Part shown: piece by piece, positions 11,507 to 20,722 of the stretch
How positions within the stretch are numbered: position 1 is the first letter of the stretch
How the letters are laid out: every line of letters starts with the position of its first letter
Assembly (NCBI RefSeq): GCF_037120705.1
Contig: NZ_JAWLJU010000002.1
Span: 3,136,001 to 3,200,000 of the forward strand
Direction of reading: 5' to 3'
From: Pseudoalteromonas sp. UG3-2
GTDB lineage: Bacteria > Pseudomonadota > Gammaproteobacteria > Enterobacterales > Alteromonadaceae
Length of the DNA: 64,000 nt
Program-made: the position numbers and the translations under genes
The notes under the pieces: model-generated
What the model saw: the letters and a program-made list of their open reading frames with translations, nothing else
What the model was told of the DNA's origin: nothing
The model's database searches: none

Positions 11507-14500
11507 ATGGATGCGACAAAAGAGTTTTTACCGCTAAAAAGTTACCGCAAGGGCATTTTAGTCGCTGTTGTTATTCCTATTCTGTTGGTTCTTATACTCG
11601 CTTACCATCTCTATCAAATTAAATTAGAACAGCAATACAACATTCGCTTTGGTCAGTATGAGTACGTTAGTCAGCAACTTAAACAAGAGTTTTATGCTGC
11701 ACATACGGTGCTAGATAGCATTGCTGTTAACCTAGCCAGACCCATTTCATTTCAACGGCCGCCCCATTGGCTGGACGATATTGAGCAGCACCCGCAACAT
11801 TTTTATCACCAACTTCCGAGTAACGGGGGAGAGATTGTCGGTCAAGGTCAAGTCTCGGAAGCACTCTTCGCCACTAAGCAGTGGCAAACGGTACTTTCAC
11901 TGAATACGGCTTTTGATGCCGCTTTAGCGCTGCAAGGTGGCTTGTATGCCATCGCTTATGTGAACGATCAGGGCTTTACCTTTGTTAAACGTCGCGATAC
12001 CACCAGTAGTCATTTTATTTCCCAGCTAATACAGGGGCGCTTTAAGCCCGATTTTAGTCGTGGCGATATTGTGGTTGGCTCACCTGTAGAACTATTTGAC
12101 CAGCAACTGTTTGCTCTAGGAAAGAAAATATCGTCTTTGGATGACAGTCATATTTTGATGATTTACAGCAGTAATATCATTGATTTATGGCTACAAAACA
12201 TTGGCTCATTAGATGGTGTCATGGAGCTTAGAAACCAAAGTGGTGAACTGATCGCCGGCCAGGATTACCAGCACAATAACGACAATACTTTAAGTTCAGC
12301 AGTGCCATGGCAGCATGGCTTGCACTTTTTCGCCAAACCGGCAAAAGAACCCATCAGTTTGAACTACCATGAAAGCTACGCCCAGTTCGCTGCGCCCATT
12401 CAACGGGAAGTGTTGCTAGAGTTGGGGCTGTTGTTATTTTTTATTCTATTTACTTTTACCATGATAGTTTGGCTTAGTGGGCAAATTTTTGTGCGACCAC
12501 TGAAGCATTTCGTCAATTACCTGTCGTTGCAAGAGCATGCACCGAAAAAGACTTTGGAATATCCCATTCCACAAGATTGGCAACCCTGGTTTGTGCAAGT
12601 GAAGCAAGTGGTGGAGCAAAAGTCGCGGTTGATGCAAGCGCTGAAAAAACACAATCAAGAATTAGATGACGAAGTAAAACGCAAACAACAAGCACTGAAG
12701 CAAAGCTATGAGGCAAAAGAGCGGCAGGCGGCCTTGCTAAATGCCGTACTCGATACCGTTCCTGATATCATTTATTTCAAAAACATTGATGGCTCATTTA
12801 TTGGTTGTAATTTGGCTTTTGAGCAATTTATGGGGGTAAAAAAGGCCGAGCTTGTCGCCCGTACGCAACCTGAAGTCACCTCTGGGCTCAGCGTATTTTT
12901 GCAACAAGAGGCATTAATGGCAGAGCGTCAAGAACAAGTTGCGACTAACTTTGAGCTTGGCGCTCGAGCCTTTTATTTAACCACAACGCCACTAAAATCA
13001 GAAAATAATAAGCTGTTAGGGTGCTTGGGAGTGGCACGTGATGTCACAGCGGCACAAGACGCATACAATGCTTTGCGAGACTCGGAGGAGAACTTTAGAG
13101 CTGCGACAGAGTTTGCGCCGAATGGTGTTATTTTGGCTGCAATTGACGGCAAAATCTTGGAAATGAACAAGGCTGCTAAACGCTTTTTGTCACTGACTAA
13201 AGACTGCGGAGAGCGCCGACTAGATAGACTGTTTGATGAGCAAAACTGGCATGCTTTGCAAGCGATATTAACCGACTTACTGGGTGAGAAGAAAAAGGTA
13301 GCTAATTATACGGTGGCGCAATCGGGAGAGTATAACTGGCTACAGCTGAGTATTTCTTTGGTTTGGGATAACGACCAGCAGCCTAAATACTACGTTATGC
13401 ATATCCAAAACATCACCAGTTTACTGTTGGCTAAGCAAGAGGCGGAGCGTGCGACACTGGCAAAAAGCCGCTTTATTGCCAATATTAGTCATGAAATTCG
13501 CACCCCCATTAACGCTATTTTGGGATTGGCGGATATGATCCAGAGTGACTCGCTGAGTAAGCTGCAGCAACAAAAGCTCACTCAGCTTTCTGGTGCCGCC
13601 ACCGAGTTGCTGACCATGCTCAATAGTATTTTAGAATTTGCCAAGGTAGAGAGCCACCAGGGCACCATTGTCCATGAAACCTTTCAAACCAGCCAAGCAC
13701 TCAATGCCATAGAGTCACTGATCAAACCCTTGTGTTTACAAAAAGGCTTAACCTTTGCAATGACAGTGGACCCTGAAGTTTGGCCTTACCTTTATAGTGA
13801 TGAGGATAAAATTAAACAGATCTTAGTTAACTTACTGAGTAATGCCGTGAAATACACAGGCAAGGGGACCGTTGGTTTAACGATTACTCAGGTTAATGAT
13901 GAAACGGCCAAGCAGACCCTTAAGTTTGCCGTATGGGACACCGGAGTGGGGATCAAAGCCGAGCAAATAGAGCACTTATTTGATGCCTTTACTCAGGGGG
14001 ATGAAAGCTTTACTCGAAAACATGAAGGGATCGGCTTAGGGCTGGCCATTGTGAAACAAGAAGTGGCACTACTTGGCGGTGAAATTCAAGTAGACTCCAC
14101 CCCAGAGCAGGGCAGCTGTTTCTATTTTGAGCTGCAACTGGATAAGGGCGCATGCCCATTAGTGGAGCCGAAAAAAGACGTGTTTTGTTTGCTCAGTGAT
14201 GAGCCGCTTCCGAGCTATTTTACCGGTATTGCTGCCACTGTCTCGTTATCAGAGTGGCAACAACGACCGCGAAAATTAGAAAAGCCCATTTTGGTGGTGC
14301 CGCCATCATTGACTGAGCAAGTCGCCAACGCCAATTTAGCCAGCTCAGCCATTGTGCTTCATGGTGATAACGAGCTGCTTGAGCAGAGCAATAACATTGT
14401 GCTAAATCAAGCCGTGTTTTACCAAGCCGCTTATACTTGGTTAGCTGAATATGGTCATATGACGCAAGCGGCTGAGCAAGGGTGTGCTCAGGTTGCAGGG

Positions 14501-15223
14501 ATTTTATGTTTAATTGTTGATGATAACCGACTTAATTTAGATATTAGTGAAAACATGCTGGCGCATAACGGCATTACTACGGTGGGGCTGTCTTCTGCCG
14601 AGCAACTGAATTCAGTGTGCGAGACACTGCAGCCCGATATTGTGTTAATGGATATTCACATGCCAGACATTGATGGCTATCAAGCGACACAGTTGTTACG
14701 TCAGCGCTGGACAGCACAGCAGCTCCCTATCATTGCTCTGACGGCCAATGTCAGCAAAGAAGAAAAAAATAAAGCCATGGAAGTGGGCATGAATGACTAC
14801 TTAGTCAAACCCATTAATGGTGAACAGACATGCAAAGCGTTAGCAGCAGAATTAAGCGAAGAAGTCATCAACCTGGAGCCTTTTTTTGATTATGAATTTG
14901 CTTTGTCACAAATGATGCAAAATGAGCGCTTCTTACAAACAATGCTAGATAAGTTTGCTAAGCTTTGCCGAGAGTATCTAGATAAACTCGCTGCTGTGGA
15001 GCAGGGGGAAGCGCTATTCGAGTTGGCTCATGGCATTAAAGGAGCCGCAGCCGGGCTTGGCTTTAAACGCCTCGCAAAAGCCGCCAAAGACTTAGAATCA
15101 CGCAGTAAAACACTAACAATAATAACGAGTCGCACAGAGCTTGCTGAACTAGAAAAGGCATTATCTCAAGTTATGTGCTTCATCGAGCTAAAAAAGGTAG
15201 CCGTTGAAGATGCAGCCAGTTGA
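11507..15223 (+). CDS. Hybrid sensor histidine kinase (PAS-PAS-HisKA-HATPase-REC-Hpt)
   Basis: A 1238-residue membrane kinase. A transmembrane helix (about 16-36) is followed by a periplasmic sensing region (about 37-300) that I do not recognise, and a second helix (about 302-328). Then come a coiled coil, two PAS domains (ALLNAVLDTVPDIIYFKN; FRAATEFAPNGVILA), HisKA with ANISHEIRTPINAIL (His 662), HATPase with LLSNAVKYTGKG and GIGLGLAIVKQ, a receiver with VLMDIHMPDIDGY (Asp 1049), and a C-terminal Hpt with ELAHGIKGAAAGL (His 1175). All phosphorelay residues are intact. ATG 11507 is chosen over 11489 because GGGAACGAG sits upstream of it. The 3' end overlaps the next gene. The input signal is unknown. 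Confidence 0.9.
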   Translation: MDATKEFLPLKSYRKGILVAVVIPILLVLILAYHLYQIKLEQQYNIRFGQYEYVSQQLKQEFYAAHTVLDSIAVNLARPISFQRPPHWLDDIEQHPQHFYHQLPSNGGEIVGQGQVSEALFATKQWQTVLSLNTAFDAALALQGGLYAIAYVNDQGFTFVKRRDTTSSHFISQLIQGRFKPDFSRGDIVVGSPVELFDQQLFALGKKISSLDDSHILMIYSSNIIDLWLQNIGSLDGVMELRNQSGELIAGQDYQHNNDNTLSSAVPWQHGLHFFAKPAKEPISLNYHESYAQFAAPIQREVLLELGLLLFFILFTFTMIVWLSGQIFVRPLKHFVNYLSLQEHAPKKTLEYPIPQDWQPWFVQVKQVVEQKSRLMQALKKHNQELDDEVKRKQQALKQSYEAKERQAALLNAVLDTVPDIIYFKNIDGSFIGCNLAFEQFMGVKKAELVARTQPEVTSGLSVFLQQEALMAERQEQVATNFELGARAFYLTTTPLKSENNKLLGCLGVARDVTAAQDAYNALRDSEENFRAATEFAPNGVILAAIDGKILEMNKAAKRFLSLTKDCGERRLDRLFDEQNWHALQAILTDLLGEKKKVANYTVAQSGEYNWLQLSISLVWDNDQQPKYYVMHIQNITSLLLAKQEAERATLAKSRFIANISHEIRTPINAILGLADMIQSDSLSKLQQQKLTQLSGAATELLTMLNSILEFAKVESHQGTIVHETFQTSQALNAIESLIKPLCLQKGLTFAMTVDPEVWPYLYSDEDKIKQILVNLLSNAVKYTGKGTVGLTITQVNDETAKQTLKFAVWDTGVGIKAEQIEHLFDAFTQGDESFTRKHEGIGLGLAIVKQEVALLGGEIQVDSTPEQGSCFYFELQLDKGACPLVEPKKDVFCLLSDEPLPSYFTGIAATVSLSEWQQRPRKLEKPILVVPPSLTEQVANANLASSAIVLHGDNELLEQSNNIVLNQAVFYQAAYTWLAEYGHMTQAAEQGCAQVAGILCLIVDDNRLNLDISENMLAHNGITTVGLSSAEQLNSVCETLQPDIVLMDIHMPDIDGYQATQLLRQRWTAQQLPIIALTANVSKEEKNKAMEVGMNDYLVKPINGEQTCKALAAELSEEVINLEPFFDYEFALSQMMQNERFLQTMLDKFAKLCREYLDKLAAVEQGEALFELAHGIKGAAAGLGFKRLAKAAKDLESRSKTLTIITSRTELAELEKALSQVMCFIELKKVAVEDAAS

Positions 15224-16136
15224 AAATATCTTAATTATCGATGATGACCCAATCAACACTATGGTGTTAAAAAACACCTTAGGAGAAGACTATCAGCTTT
15301 GCTTTTCTACTGCTCAAGAGCTTGATCTTAGTATATTGCAGCAGCACAGTATTGATCTGGTGATATTAGGTGTGCTTATTACCGAGGGGGGTGGTTTTAC
15401 TGTTCTTGAAACACTCAAAAAAGACCCGGTAACTTACAGTATTCCAGTGATTGTGATCTCCTCCAGTGTGAGTTTTAAAGATGAGGCTCGAGGCTTACAA
15501 CTGGGTGCGGTTGATTATATTACGAAGCCATTTAACCCCTTAGTGATTAAAGCGCGAATTAAAAACCATCTGGCTATAAAAAAGAAAAATGACTTATTAG
15601 AAAAGCTCGCTGCCGTTGACGGTCTCACCGAACTGCCGAATCGCCGTTATCTTGATGAGCAGATGCACCTGGTTTTGCAACAGGCTAAAGCACAGCACCG
15701 TAGTTTTGCGGTGATGCTGGTGGAGGTGGATTATTTTAAGAAATACAATGAGCACTATGGCTATATGCAAGGTGATGAGTGCTTATTTAAAGTGGCTAGA
15801 GCTTTAGAGTATGAAGCGAAACAGTGGGATGTAACCATAGGCCGCTTTGATGGCACGCGGTTTGCGCTGGTGTTGTCTCATGTCGACGTCACAAAGTTAA
15901 AAGGCTTGGCGCAAGCGCTACAAGCTGCGGTAGCTGAGTTAGCGGTGCCACACCAAACTTCGCCGATTTGTGCCCATGTGAGTGTCAGTATTGGGGTTGT
16001 GCATGTAAATGAGCATGCGGGTCATACGCTGGAAAAGCTAGTTGCTACGGCGGACAGCGCGCTGGCAAAAGCACAAGCTCAACAGCTGCCATTGTTTATT
16101 GCTGCCCTTGAGCAAAATAGCGGGATGCTAAGTTAA
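15210..16136 (+). CDS. Response-regulator-like protein with degenerate REC and GGDEF domains
   Basis: A 308-residue REC-GGDEF protein overlapping the kinase gene by 14 bp, so the two are almost certainly partners. The receiver keeps the acidic pair (ILIIDDDP) and the Lys of YITKPFNP, but the phosphoacceptor position in DLVILGVLI is Gly 54 instead of Asp. The GGDEF domain starts normally (DGLTELPNRRYLDEQM), but its catalytic signature is DGTRF (214-218) in place of GGDEF. Both phosphorylation and diguanylate cyclase activity are therefore predicted to be lost; the protein may act as a binding scaffold. A TTG at 15204 is an alternative start. Confidence 0.85.
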   Translation: MQPVENILIIDDDPINTMVLKNTLGEDYQLCFSTAQELDLSILQQHSIDLVILGVLITEGGGFTVLETLKKDPVTYSIPVIVISSSVSFKDEARGLQLGAVDYITKPFNPLVIKARIKNHLAIKKKNDLLEKLAAVDGLTELPNRRYLDEQMHLVLQQAKAQHRSFAVMLVEVDYFKKYNEHYGYMQGDECLFKVARALEYEAKQWDVTIGRFDGTRFALVLSHVDVTKLKGLAQALQAAVAELAVPHQTSPICAHVSVSIGVVHVNEHAGHTLEKLVATADSALAKAQAQQLPLFIAALEQNSGMLS

Positions 16137-16164
16137 CTGGCACCCCGCAGCAGAGTGAGCTCTG

Positions 16165-16545
16165 TTATTTAATTTGAGCGAGGGCATTGTCGCCGTAGCC
16201 AATCAGTTTTTGGTTTTTAAATACTAGCGGCGTACATTCGTCTTTGGTTACTTTGCCATCTGAGTGCTTGCTATTTGTGGCGTAGTATAAAACCTGGTAA
16301 CTGTCACCGTCTTTGCTTACCAGCTCAGTAAAGTTTGGTGTCTTAAACAGCTCTTTCACTGTTTTAAAGTCAGCGCCCACTTCAAGTTCAGAAATTTTCT
16401 CACGGTTTTGTTTTTGTTGATGCTGCCAGCTCGATGAGTTGTAGTCTGATGCCCAGCCATGATCAACCTCGCCATCAGACACAGCCACGATGCAACCTGA
16501 TAGAAGTGTAGAGCTAAGCGCAGCGATGAGTAATACTTTTTTCAT
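16165..16545 (-). CDS. DUF3192 family lipoprotein
   Basis: A 126-residue predicted lipoprotein. A signal peptide ends in the lipobox LLSGC (Cys 18). The mature part has a short Gln/Asn-rich linker and a small C-terminal domain with REKISELEVGADFKTVKELF, which resembles the SmpA/OmlA-like fold and matches what I recall as DUF3192 in Vibrio and Alteromonadales. Function is unknown. It is a single gene, convergent with the GGDEF-like gene. Confidence 0.75.
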   Translation of the reverse strand: MKKVLLIAALSSTLLSGCIVAVSDGEVDHGWASDYNSSSWQHQQKQNREKISELEVGADFKTVKELFKTPNFTELVSKDGDSYQVLYYATNSKHSDGKVTKDECTPLVFKNQKLIGYGDNALAQIK

Positions 16546-16740
16546 TGTTATTTCCTTTGTAAATGACCCACCCCATGAGTGGGGAAATGATTTCGTTAAT
16601 GAGTTTACAGCAAATAGTTTGCCAAAAATTTAAATATTTTAAAAACAATGTGTTAGCCGTTTTGTTTGCTGGTTGAATTTATTTTCCCACTAACTATTAG
16701 CGAAATTCATCAACAAGTTGAGGAGTTTCGCTAATGTACT

Positions 16741-17688
16741 TTAGGCAACTCGGTTACGCTGCTCGCCTTGCTTAAACGCCCGAATATTAGCGGCAATTTC
16801 ATTGACCAAGCGGATAATGGCTTCTTGGCTTGCCCAGGCGGTGTGCGGTGTTAATAGTAAATTGTCACCTTGATACTGCAGCAATGGATTGTCTGGCTGT
16901 GCCGGCTCTTGCGAAAGCACATCGACGGCGGCACCAGCGATTTGGCCTTGTTGTAATGCTTGTGCCAGATCGTATTCATTAATGATGCCACCGCGAGCGG
17001 TATTTATGATCACGGCGGACTCTGGAATAAGTGCTAAGGTGTCGGCTGCAATTAGGTCGTTGGTTTCACTGGTCAATGGACAGTGCACTGAAACAATATC
17101 AGCTTTAGCTAATGCTTGTGTAAACGCTTGGCGTCCAGAACGCACTTCAGTGGCCCCTTTGCGCTCTGCGATAATGACATTGGCACCAAAGGCGTCGGCA
17201 ACGCGAGCAACGGCTTGACCCAGCGCACCATAGCCAACAATAACAAAATTTTTGTTATGTATTTCGGCAATGGGGTAATCTAAACGACAAAAGATATCGC
17301 TTTGCTGCCAGCGTCCCGCTTGGCAGTCTTGCTGGTAGCGGTGAATATTAGTAAGTAGGTTACCCAACATAGTAAAAGTATGCTGAACCACCGATGGCGT
17401 TGAGTACCCAGCAACATTGGTAACGGCAACTTGTTGCGCTTTGGCGGCATCCAAATCGACGTTATTGACGCCTGTCGCGGCCACACAAATTAGCTTAAGC
17501 TTGGCAAGTTGTGCTAATGACGTGGCATCTAGCTTAACCTTATTGGTAACAATCACTTCTGCGTGCTGACATCGTTCCAGCAGTTGCTCGCTGTTAGTCG
17601 TTTGATACACAGTGATCTCTCCAAGCTGAGAAAGTGCGCTAAGATCTGTGCCTGCTAGGGTTTTGGCATCGAGTACCACAATTTGCAT
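16741..17688 (-). CDS. D-2-hydroxyacid dehydrogenase (glycerate/hydroxypyruvate type)
   Basis: A 315-residue NAD(P)-dependent dehydrogenase. The nucleotide-binding motif is VGYGALGQAVARVADAFGA (about residues 151-169). The catalytic Arg, Glu and His lie in INTARGGIINEYDL, VDVLSQEP and LTPHTAWASQEA. It most resembles hydroxypyruvate/glycerate dehydrogenase (HprA-like), but the exact 2-hydroxyacid cannot be read from sequence. It is divergent from zntR, and the intergenic region holds the ZntR operator. Confidence 0.85.
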   Translation of the reverse strand: MQIVVLDAKTLAGTDLSALSQLGEITVYQTTNSEQLLERCQHAEVIVTNKVKLDATSLAQLAKLKLICVAATGVNNVDLDAAKAQQVAVTNVAGYSTPSVVQHTFTMLGNLLTNIHRYQQDCQAGRWQQSDIFCRLDYPIAEIHNKNFVIVGYGALGQAVARVADAFGANVIIAERKGATEVRSGRQAFTQALAKADIVSVHCPLTSETNDLIAADTLALIPESAVIINTARGGIINEYDLAQALQQGQIAGAAVDVLSQEPAQPDNPLLQYQGDNLLLTPHTAWASQEAIIRLVNEIAANIRAFKQGEQRNRVA

Positions 17689-17704
17689 TATACCTGTCCT
17701 TTAC

Positions 17705-17736
17705 TTGACTTTAGAGTTAACTCTAAGGTTTATACT
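17705..17736 (+). promoter_or_regulatory. MerR-type promoter/operator for the zntR operon
   Basis: A -35 element TTGACT (17705-17710) and a -10 element TATACT (17731-17736) are separated by 20 bp, the overlong spacing typical of MerR/ZntR-activated promoters. The spacer holds a perfect 16-bp palindrome, TTAGAGTTAACTCTAA (17711-17726). It points toward zntR and the exporter gene. Confidence 0.88.
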
Positions 17737-17779
17737 ATCATCGTTGACTAAGATATTCTTGCCAAACCGGAGGTGTAAA

Positions 17780-18187
17780 GTGATTAAAATAGGTGAGTTG
17801 GCAAAACGCTTAGGCGTGTCTACCGATACTTTGCGGTATTATGAGGCCAATCAGTTATTACAGCCGCAAAGTCGAAGCGCTTCCGGTTATCGCTTGTATG
17901 ACGAACAAAGTGAAAAACAGATGCGCTTTATTCTACGCGCTAAAGAGGTTGGCTTTAGCCTCAAAGAAATACAAGATTTACTTAAAATTCAATTTCAAAA
18001 ACAACAGCACAGCTGTGAGGAAGTGAAAGCGTTGACAATTGCCAAGCGTGATCAAGTGAGAGCGCGGATTGCTGAGCTGACAAAGTTTGAACAATCACTG
18101 TCAACTCTGGCACAGCAATGCTGTGGTGGCGAAGAACCGGCGGTCAGCTGTTCCATTTTAACTGCCTTGGAGGCCCTTGATGAGTGA
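17780..18187 (+). CDS. zntR: ZntR-type MerR-family metal-responsive regulator
   Basis: A 135-residue MerR-family activator. The helix-turn-helix starts IKIGELAKRLGVSTDTLRYY, followed by a dimerisation helix. The metal-binding cysteines sit where ZntR has them: QHSCEEVKAL, then QQCCGGEEPAVSCSIL near the C terminus. The start is a GTG at 17780 with an excellent GGAGG site (17769-17773); the frame is open further upstream through the promoter, which rules out earlier starts. Zn(II) is the likely inducer, but Cd, Pb or Cu cannot be excluded. The gene overlaps the exporter gene by 8 bp. Confidence 0.9.
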   Translation: MIKIGELAKRLGVSTDTLRYYEANQLLQPQSRSASGYRLYDEQSEKQMRFILRAKEVGFSLKEIQDLLKIQFQKQQHSCEEVKALTIAKRDQVRARIAELTKFEQSLSTLAQQCCGGEEPAVSCSILTALEALDE

Positions 18188-19391
18188 GTTATTGCTAAAC
18201 TTCTGGCAACTTTTTTTAGTATCAGCACCTTGGTTATTACTGGGGTTAATATTGGCAGGGTTGCTCAATGTCTTTATTCCCAAAGATCTACTTCAGCGAC
18301 ACTTAGGACAAGAGGGGTTTTGGACCACAGTCAAGGCTGCCTTGATCGGCGCACCTATGCCATTGTGCTCTTGTGGAGTAATACCTGCCGCCGTTGGACT
18401 TAGGCGAGCTGGTGGCTCAAAAAGTGCCACTACGGCCTTTTTAGTCTCTACTCCTGAAACGGGAGTCGACTCGATATCGGTTTCTTATGTTCTGCTGGGA
18501 CCATTTATGGCGGTTATCCGGCCCATCGCTGCAATATGCAGCGCAATTACCGCTGGGGTATTAGTCGGTAGAGAAAAGCAGCCTACACCGCCTTCAGCAG
18601 CTGTGGAGCCGCAAGTAAGTTGCTGCGCTGGTGGCGCTGCTGTACCACAAGCCAGCTCGTGTTGCGATACCAAGACCACAGCGCAGGCGGCGTCCAGTGG
18701 TATTGAGGCAACGGCGAGTGACACCGCCTCATGCTGTGCAACGCAAAGCCAAGCAGCGGTGTCCTGTGGCAGCAGTAGTGATACAGCGAGCCAAAGCAGC
18801 TGCTGCGAAAGTAAAAGCCCCAGTGAAGCCAACGGCCTCATTACGAAACTCACTGCGGCGATTAAGTTTAGCTGTAATAAGCTGCTATCCGACACGGCGG
18901 TGTGGTTGTTAATCGGTTTATTCTTTGCCGCTTTGGTGCAAACCTTTGTACCCGAGTCATTTTTATCGCAATGGGGCAGTGGCATTCTGGCGATGACCGC
19001 GATGATCCTCATTAGTATTCCGATGTACATCTGCGCTACGGCCTCAACTCCCATCGCGGCAGGCTTGTTGCTAGCAGGGGTATCCCCTGGCGCCGTGCTG
19101 GTATTTATGTTGGCAGGACCAGCTACCAATATTGCAACCATTGGCGTTGTTGGTAAAGAGTTGGGACAACGAGCAGTGTTGGCTTACTTAACCGGTGTGA
19201 TTGCCGTCGCAGTGCTGTTTGGTTTTATCACCGACTTCCTAGTGGAACGCTTTGGTTTTGTGGTGACGCCCATGATTGGGGAAGAGCATCAACTCTTGCC
19301 TGCGTGGTTGACGTTAGTCATGGGGCTGTTACTGGCGGCATTGCTATTGCGCTTGGCTATACTCAATTTAGGTAAAGTTGTTAGAAGATAA
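18180..19391 (+). CDS. SO_0444-type Cu/Zn efflux permease with Cys-rich loop
   Basis: A 403-residue membrane permease of the ArsP/DUF318-like superfamily, resembling the SO_0444 family of Cu/Zn exporters. The first membrane half carries APMPLCSCGVIPAAVGLRRAG, with a CSC pair (63, 65) typical of the group. The second half carries MYICATASTPIAAG and AGPATNIATIG. Between them a cytoplasmic loop (about 133-215) holds nine cysteines, eight of them as four CC pairs (148/149, 161/162, 185/186, 208/209) plus Cys 196, in Ser/Ala/Thr-rich sequence. The ATG at 18180 follows GGAGG. It is co-transcribed with zntR. Confidence 0.88.
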   Translation: MSELLLNFWQLFLVSAPWLLLGLILAGLLNVFIPKDLLQRHLGQEGFWTTVKAALIGAPMPLCSCGVIPAAVGLRRAGGSKSATTAFLVSTPETGVDSISVSYVLLGPFMAVIRPIAAICSAITAGVLVGREKQPTPPSAAVEPQVSCCAGGAAVPQASSCCDTKTTAQAASSGIEATASDTASCCATQSQAAVSCGSSSDTASQSSCCESKSPSEANGLITKLTAAIKFSCNKLLSDTAVWLLIGLFFAALVQTFVPESFLSQWGSGILAMTAMILISIPMYICATASTPIAAGLLLAGVSPGAVLVFMLAGPATNIATIGVVGKELGQRAVLAYLTGVIAVAVLFGFITDFLVERFGFVVTPMIGEEHQLLPAWLTLVMGLLLAALLLRLAILNLGKVVRR

Positions 19392-19558
19392 TGAATTATG
19401 GTACTTTCTTGGTACCATCAACAGGCTTCTGCTAAGCATTTTATATTCCAAGATTGTCGCTCATTTAGGTGGTCAGAGCTGAAATGCTTAGCGCGACGTT
19501 ATTTTGCGCGATAGAATGCCTGCCAGTATTCAATAATCCGACAATTTGAGAAGTAAGA

Positions 19559-20656
19559 GTGGATAAGTACGCTGATATAAGACCCTATAATGATGATGAA
19601 GTTGCACCGGCATTAGCTCGCTTAATGGCTGATAATCAGTTTATTGATGTCATTGCCAAATACAATCTCCCAAAGTGGTTGAGTACTTGGCCTGCCATTG
19701 CACGTCCGCTGGTGAGAATGAAGCTCAAGAAGAAGTGGGGTGAGGTATCAACTATCGAGCAAGTACAACAGGAAGTTGCCCACTACTTACAGATCCTGAT
19801 TGATAAAACCACCAGCAAAGTGACTTATTCTGGTTTAGAGACGCTCGACTCGGACACTTCTTATTTGTTTATCTCAAACCACCGCGATATTGTCCTTGAC
19901 CCTGCTTTAGTAAATTGGGGACTGCACCAGCAGGATATGCGCACGGTACGTATCGCCATTGGTGATAACTTGTTACAAGTGCCCTATATCACAGAGCTAA
20001 TGCGTCTCAATAAAAGCTTTATTGTGAAGCGCTCGGCAAAGGCACCGAAAGAAATGTTAAAAGCCCTTAGCCAGCTCTCTGCATATATTTATGATTCGCT
20101 ATCTGAAGGGAATTCAATTTGGATTGCGCAAAAAGAAGGGCGTGCCAAAGACGGTGTAGACCAAACCGATCCTGCACTATTAAAAATGTTGCAACTGCAT
20201 GGCCGCAAACAGAAGCTGGATTTTGCTCAGTACATTAAGCAGTTGAAGATAGTGCCAGTGGCCATTTCGTATCAATACGAACCCTGTGCCATCTCTAAAG
20301 CGAAAGAGCTTTACCATAAAAAACAGTTTGGTGAATACGTTAAGGCCGAAGGTGAAGACATTGCCAGTATTGTTGAGGGCTTTAGCAGTGACAAGGGCCA
20401 TGTCCATGTGGCTTTTGGCGATCCCATTAGCGCTGATGTAGCCAATCCTGACGAGTTGGCCGAAGTGATCGATAAACAAATTTTAGCACTGTACTATTTG
20501 CACTCCACCAACCACCTTGCTGCAGGAGATGACGAGCAAGTTAGCCCTAAAGATAAAGCCGACTTTATCTCTAAGTTGGAGTCAGTGCCAGAAGAGCTGC
20601 AACAGCTGGTTCTTAGTATGTATGCTGAACCACTTCGTCGTAAAGGAACATCATAA
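19559..20656 (+). CDS. PlsC-like glycerolipid acyltransferase family protein
   Basis: A 365-residue protein with an acyltransferase domain in its middle third: LFISNHRDIVLDPALVN is the equivalent of the HX4D active-site motif, and KSFIVKRSAKAPKEML and WIAQKEGRAKDGVDQTDP are the later acceptor-binding blocks. The His-to-Asp spacing (H-R-D-I-V-L-D) differs from the classical HX4D, which I believe is a trait of this subfamily. No transmembrane helix is obvious. The start is a GTG at 19559 after a weak purine-rich site. The lipid substrate is not known. Confidence 0.72.
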   Translation: MDKYADIRPYNDDEVAPALARLMADNQFIDVIAKYNLPKWLSTWPAIARPLVRMKLKKKWGEVSTIEQVQQEVAHYLQILIDKTTSKVTYSGLETLDSDTSYLFISNHRDIVLDPALVNWGLHQQDMRTVRIAIGDNLLQVPYITELMRLNKSFIVKRSAKAPKEMLKALSQLSAYIYDSLSEGNSIWIAQKEGRAKDGVDQTDPALLKMLQLHGRKQKLDFAQYIKQLKIVPVAISYQYEPCAISKAKELYHKKQFGEYVKAEGEDIASIVEGFSSDKGHVHVAFGDPISADVANPDELAEVIDKQILALYYLHSTNHLAAGDDEQVSPKDKADFISKLESVPEELQQLVLSMYAEPLRRKGTS

Positions 20657-20722
20657 CCCCCCCCTTTGCTGGCCTAGTTGCAAGTGTGTGATGTACAAAG
20701 TTAAAAGCAGGCGGTAATAACC

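Noticed and set aside
11507..15223. The hybrid kinase as BarA, partner of UvrY/GacA for the nearby csrB
   Set aside because: BarA has no PAS pair, and this kinase is coupled to its own response-regulator-like gene; sharing the REC-Hpt layout is not enough.
18485..19141. A 218-codon open frame antisense to the metal exporter
   Set aside because: It mirrors the exporter gene, has low-complexity composition and no family resemblance; the sense frame is clearly the real gene.
20657..20680. A run of eight C just after the acyltransferase gene as a phase-variable tract
   Set aside because: It lies outside any coding frame and not in an evident promoter.
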